From the NCBI GenBank assembly GCA_016936535.1, contig JAFGXP010000015.1, positions 1-46,395 of the forward strand: a DNA stretch of 46,395 nucleotides. The letters are read 5' to 3'. The position numbers and the translations under genes were made by a program. This DNA comes from Thiotrichales bacterium (GTDB lineage: Bacteria; Pseudomonadota; Gammaproteobacteria; Thiomicrospirales; Thiomicrospiraceae). Shown in pieces: positions 46,376 through 46,395 of the stretch. The notes beneath the pieces were generated by a model, which was given only the letters and a program-made list of their open reading frames with translations, ran no database searches and was not told where the DNA came from. The first letter of the stretch is position 1; each line of letters opens with the position of its first letter.

Positions 46376-46395
46376 TTAACAGCGATTAACAGCGA
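46376..46395 (+). repeat. Tandem 10-base repeat at the window end
   Basis: TTAACAGCGA occurs twice in immediate succession, ending exactly at the last base. The true copy number is unknown because the window stops here. Confidence 0.6.

Overview
The window looks like a core chromosomal segment around the replication origin of a gammaproteobacterium, most plausibly a sulfur-oxidising chemolithoautotroph of the Thiomicrospira / Hydrogenovibrio / Thiomicrorhabdus kind. The evidence is the gammaproteobacterial rpmH-rnpA-yidC-mnmE and dnaA-dnaN-recF-gyrB blocks, a class I phosphoribulokinase (Calvin cycle), a TauE/SafE-type anion exporter, a full Mrp cation/proton antiporter and System II (ResB/CcsA) cytochrome c assembly. 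The genus assignment is inference; no 16S gene is present.

Layout. 1-219 is non-coding, with helically phased T-tracts and one DnaA box. 220-1359 is a Tat-exported histone-deacetylase-like amidohydrolase. 1371-6527 (minus) is an operon nfeD-like / RND adaptor / RND permease / yigZ. 6752-7786 (minus) is a Tat-type ferritin-like lipoprotein. 8131-12231 (minus) is rpmH-rnpA-yidC-unknown-mnmE. From 12767 the strand bias flips to plus: TauE/SafE protein, dnaA, dnaN, cation diffusion facilitator, recF, a small membrane protein, gyrB, prk and mrpACDEFG (22983-28837). hslR and hemF (minus), then a DUF4197 protein and an M48 lipoprotease (plus), tsaC and thrB (minus), polA, a small outer-membrane barrel, engB (minus), resB-ccsA-dsbA, an acetolactate synthase with a small downstream gene, a nitroreductase (minus) and an OxyR-like regulator fill the rest.

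The strand flip at 12.2-12.8 kb, together with four DnaA boxes between rpmH and dnaA, places oriC there. A transporter gene sits inside this normally tight rpmH/dnaA interval. A second cluster of DnaA boxes next to a block of AT-rich inverted repeats lies at 45.1-45.3 kb, upstream of the oxyR-like gene, and is the most unexpected non-coding structure in the window.

Functionally the genes cover replication initiation and fork functions (dnaA, dnaN, recF, gyrB, polA), RNA/protein maturation (rnpA, rpmH, mnmE, tsaC, yidC, engB, hslR), carbon fixation (prk), ion/pH homeostasis (mrp, CDF, TauE/SafE), envelope biology (RND pump, M48 protease, OM barrel, Tat-exported enzymes), heme and cytochrome c biogenesis (hemF, resB, ccsA, dsbA) and redox defence (OxyR-like, nitroreductase, ferritin-like). 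I see no prophage, insertion sequence, CRISPR array, toxin-antitoxin pair, recognisable defence island, tRNA or rRNA gene. The window reads as ordinary housekeeping chromosome, so I do not claim a wholly new system. The best leads are the one-cysteine OxyR, the 45.1-45.3 kb structured region, the split origin region, the dnaA leader hairpin, and the acetolactate synthase with its small unknown partner.
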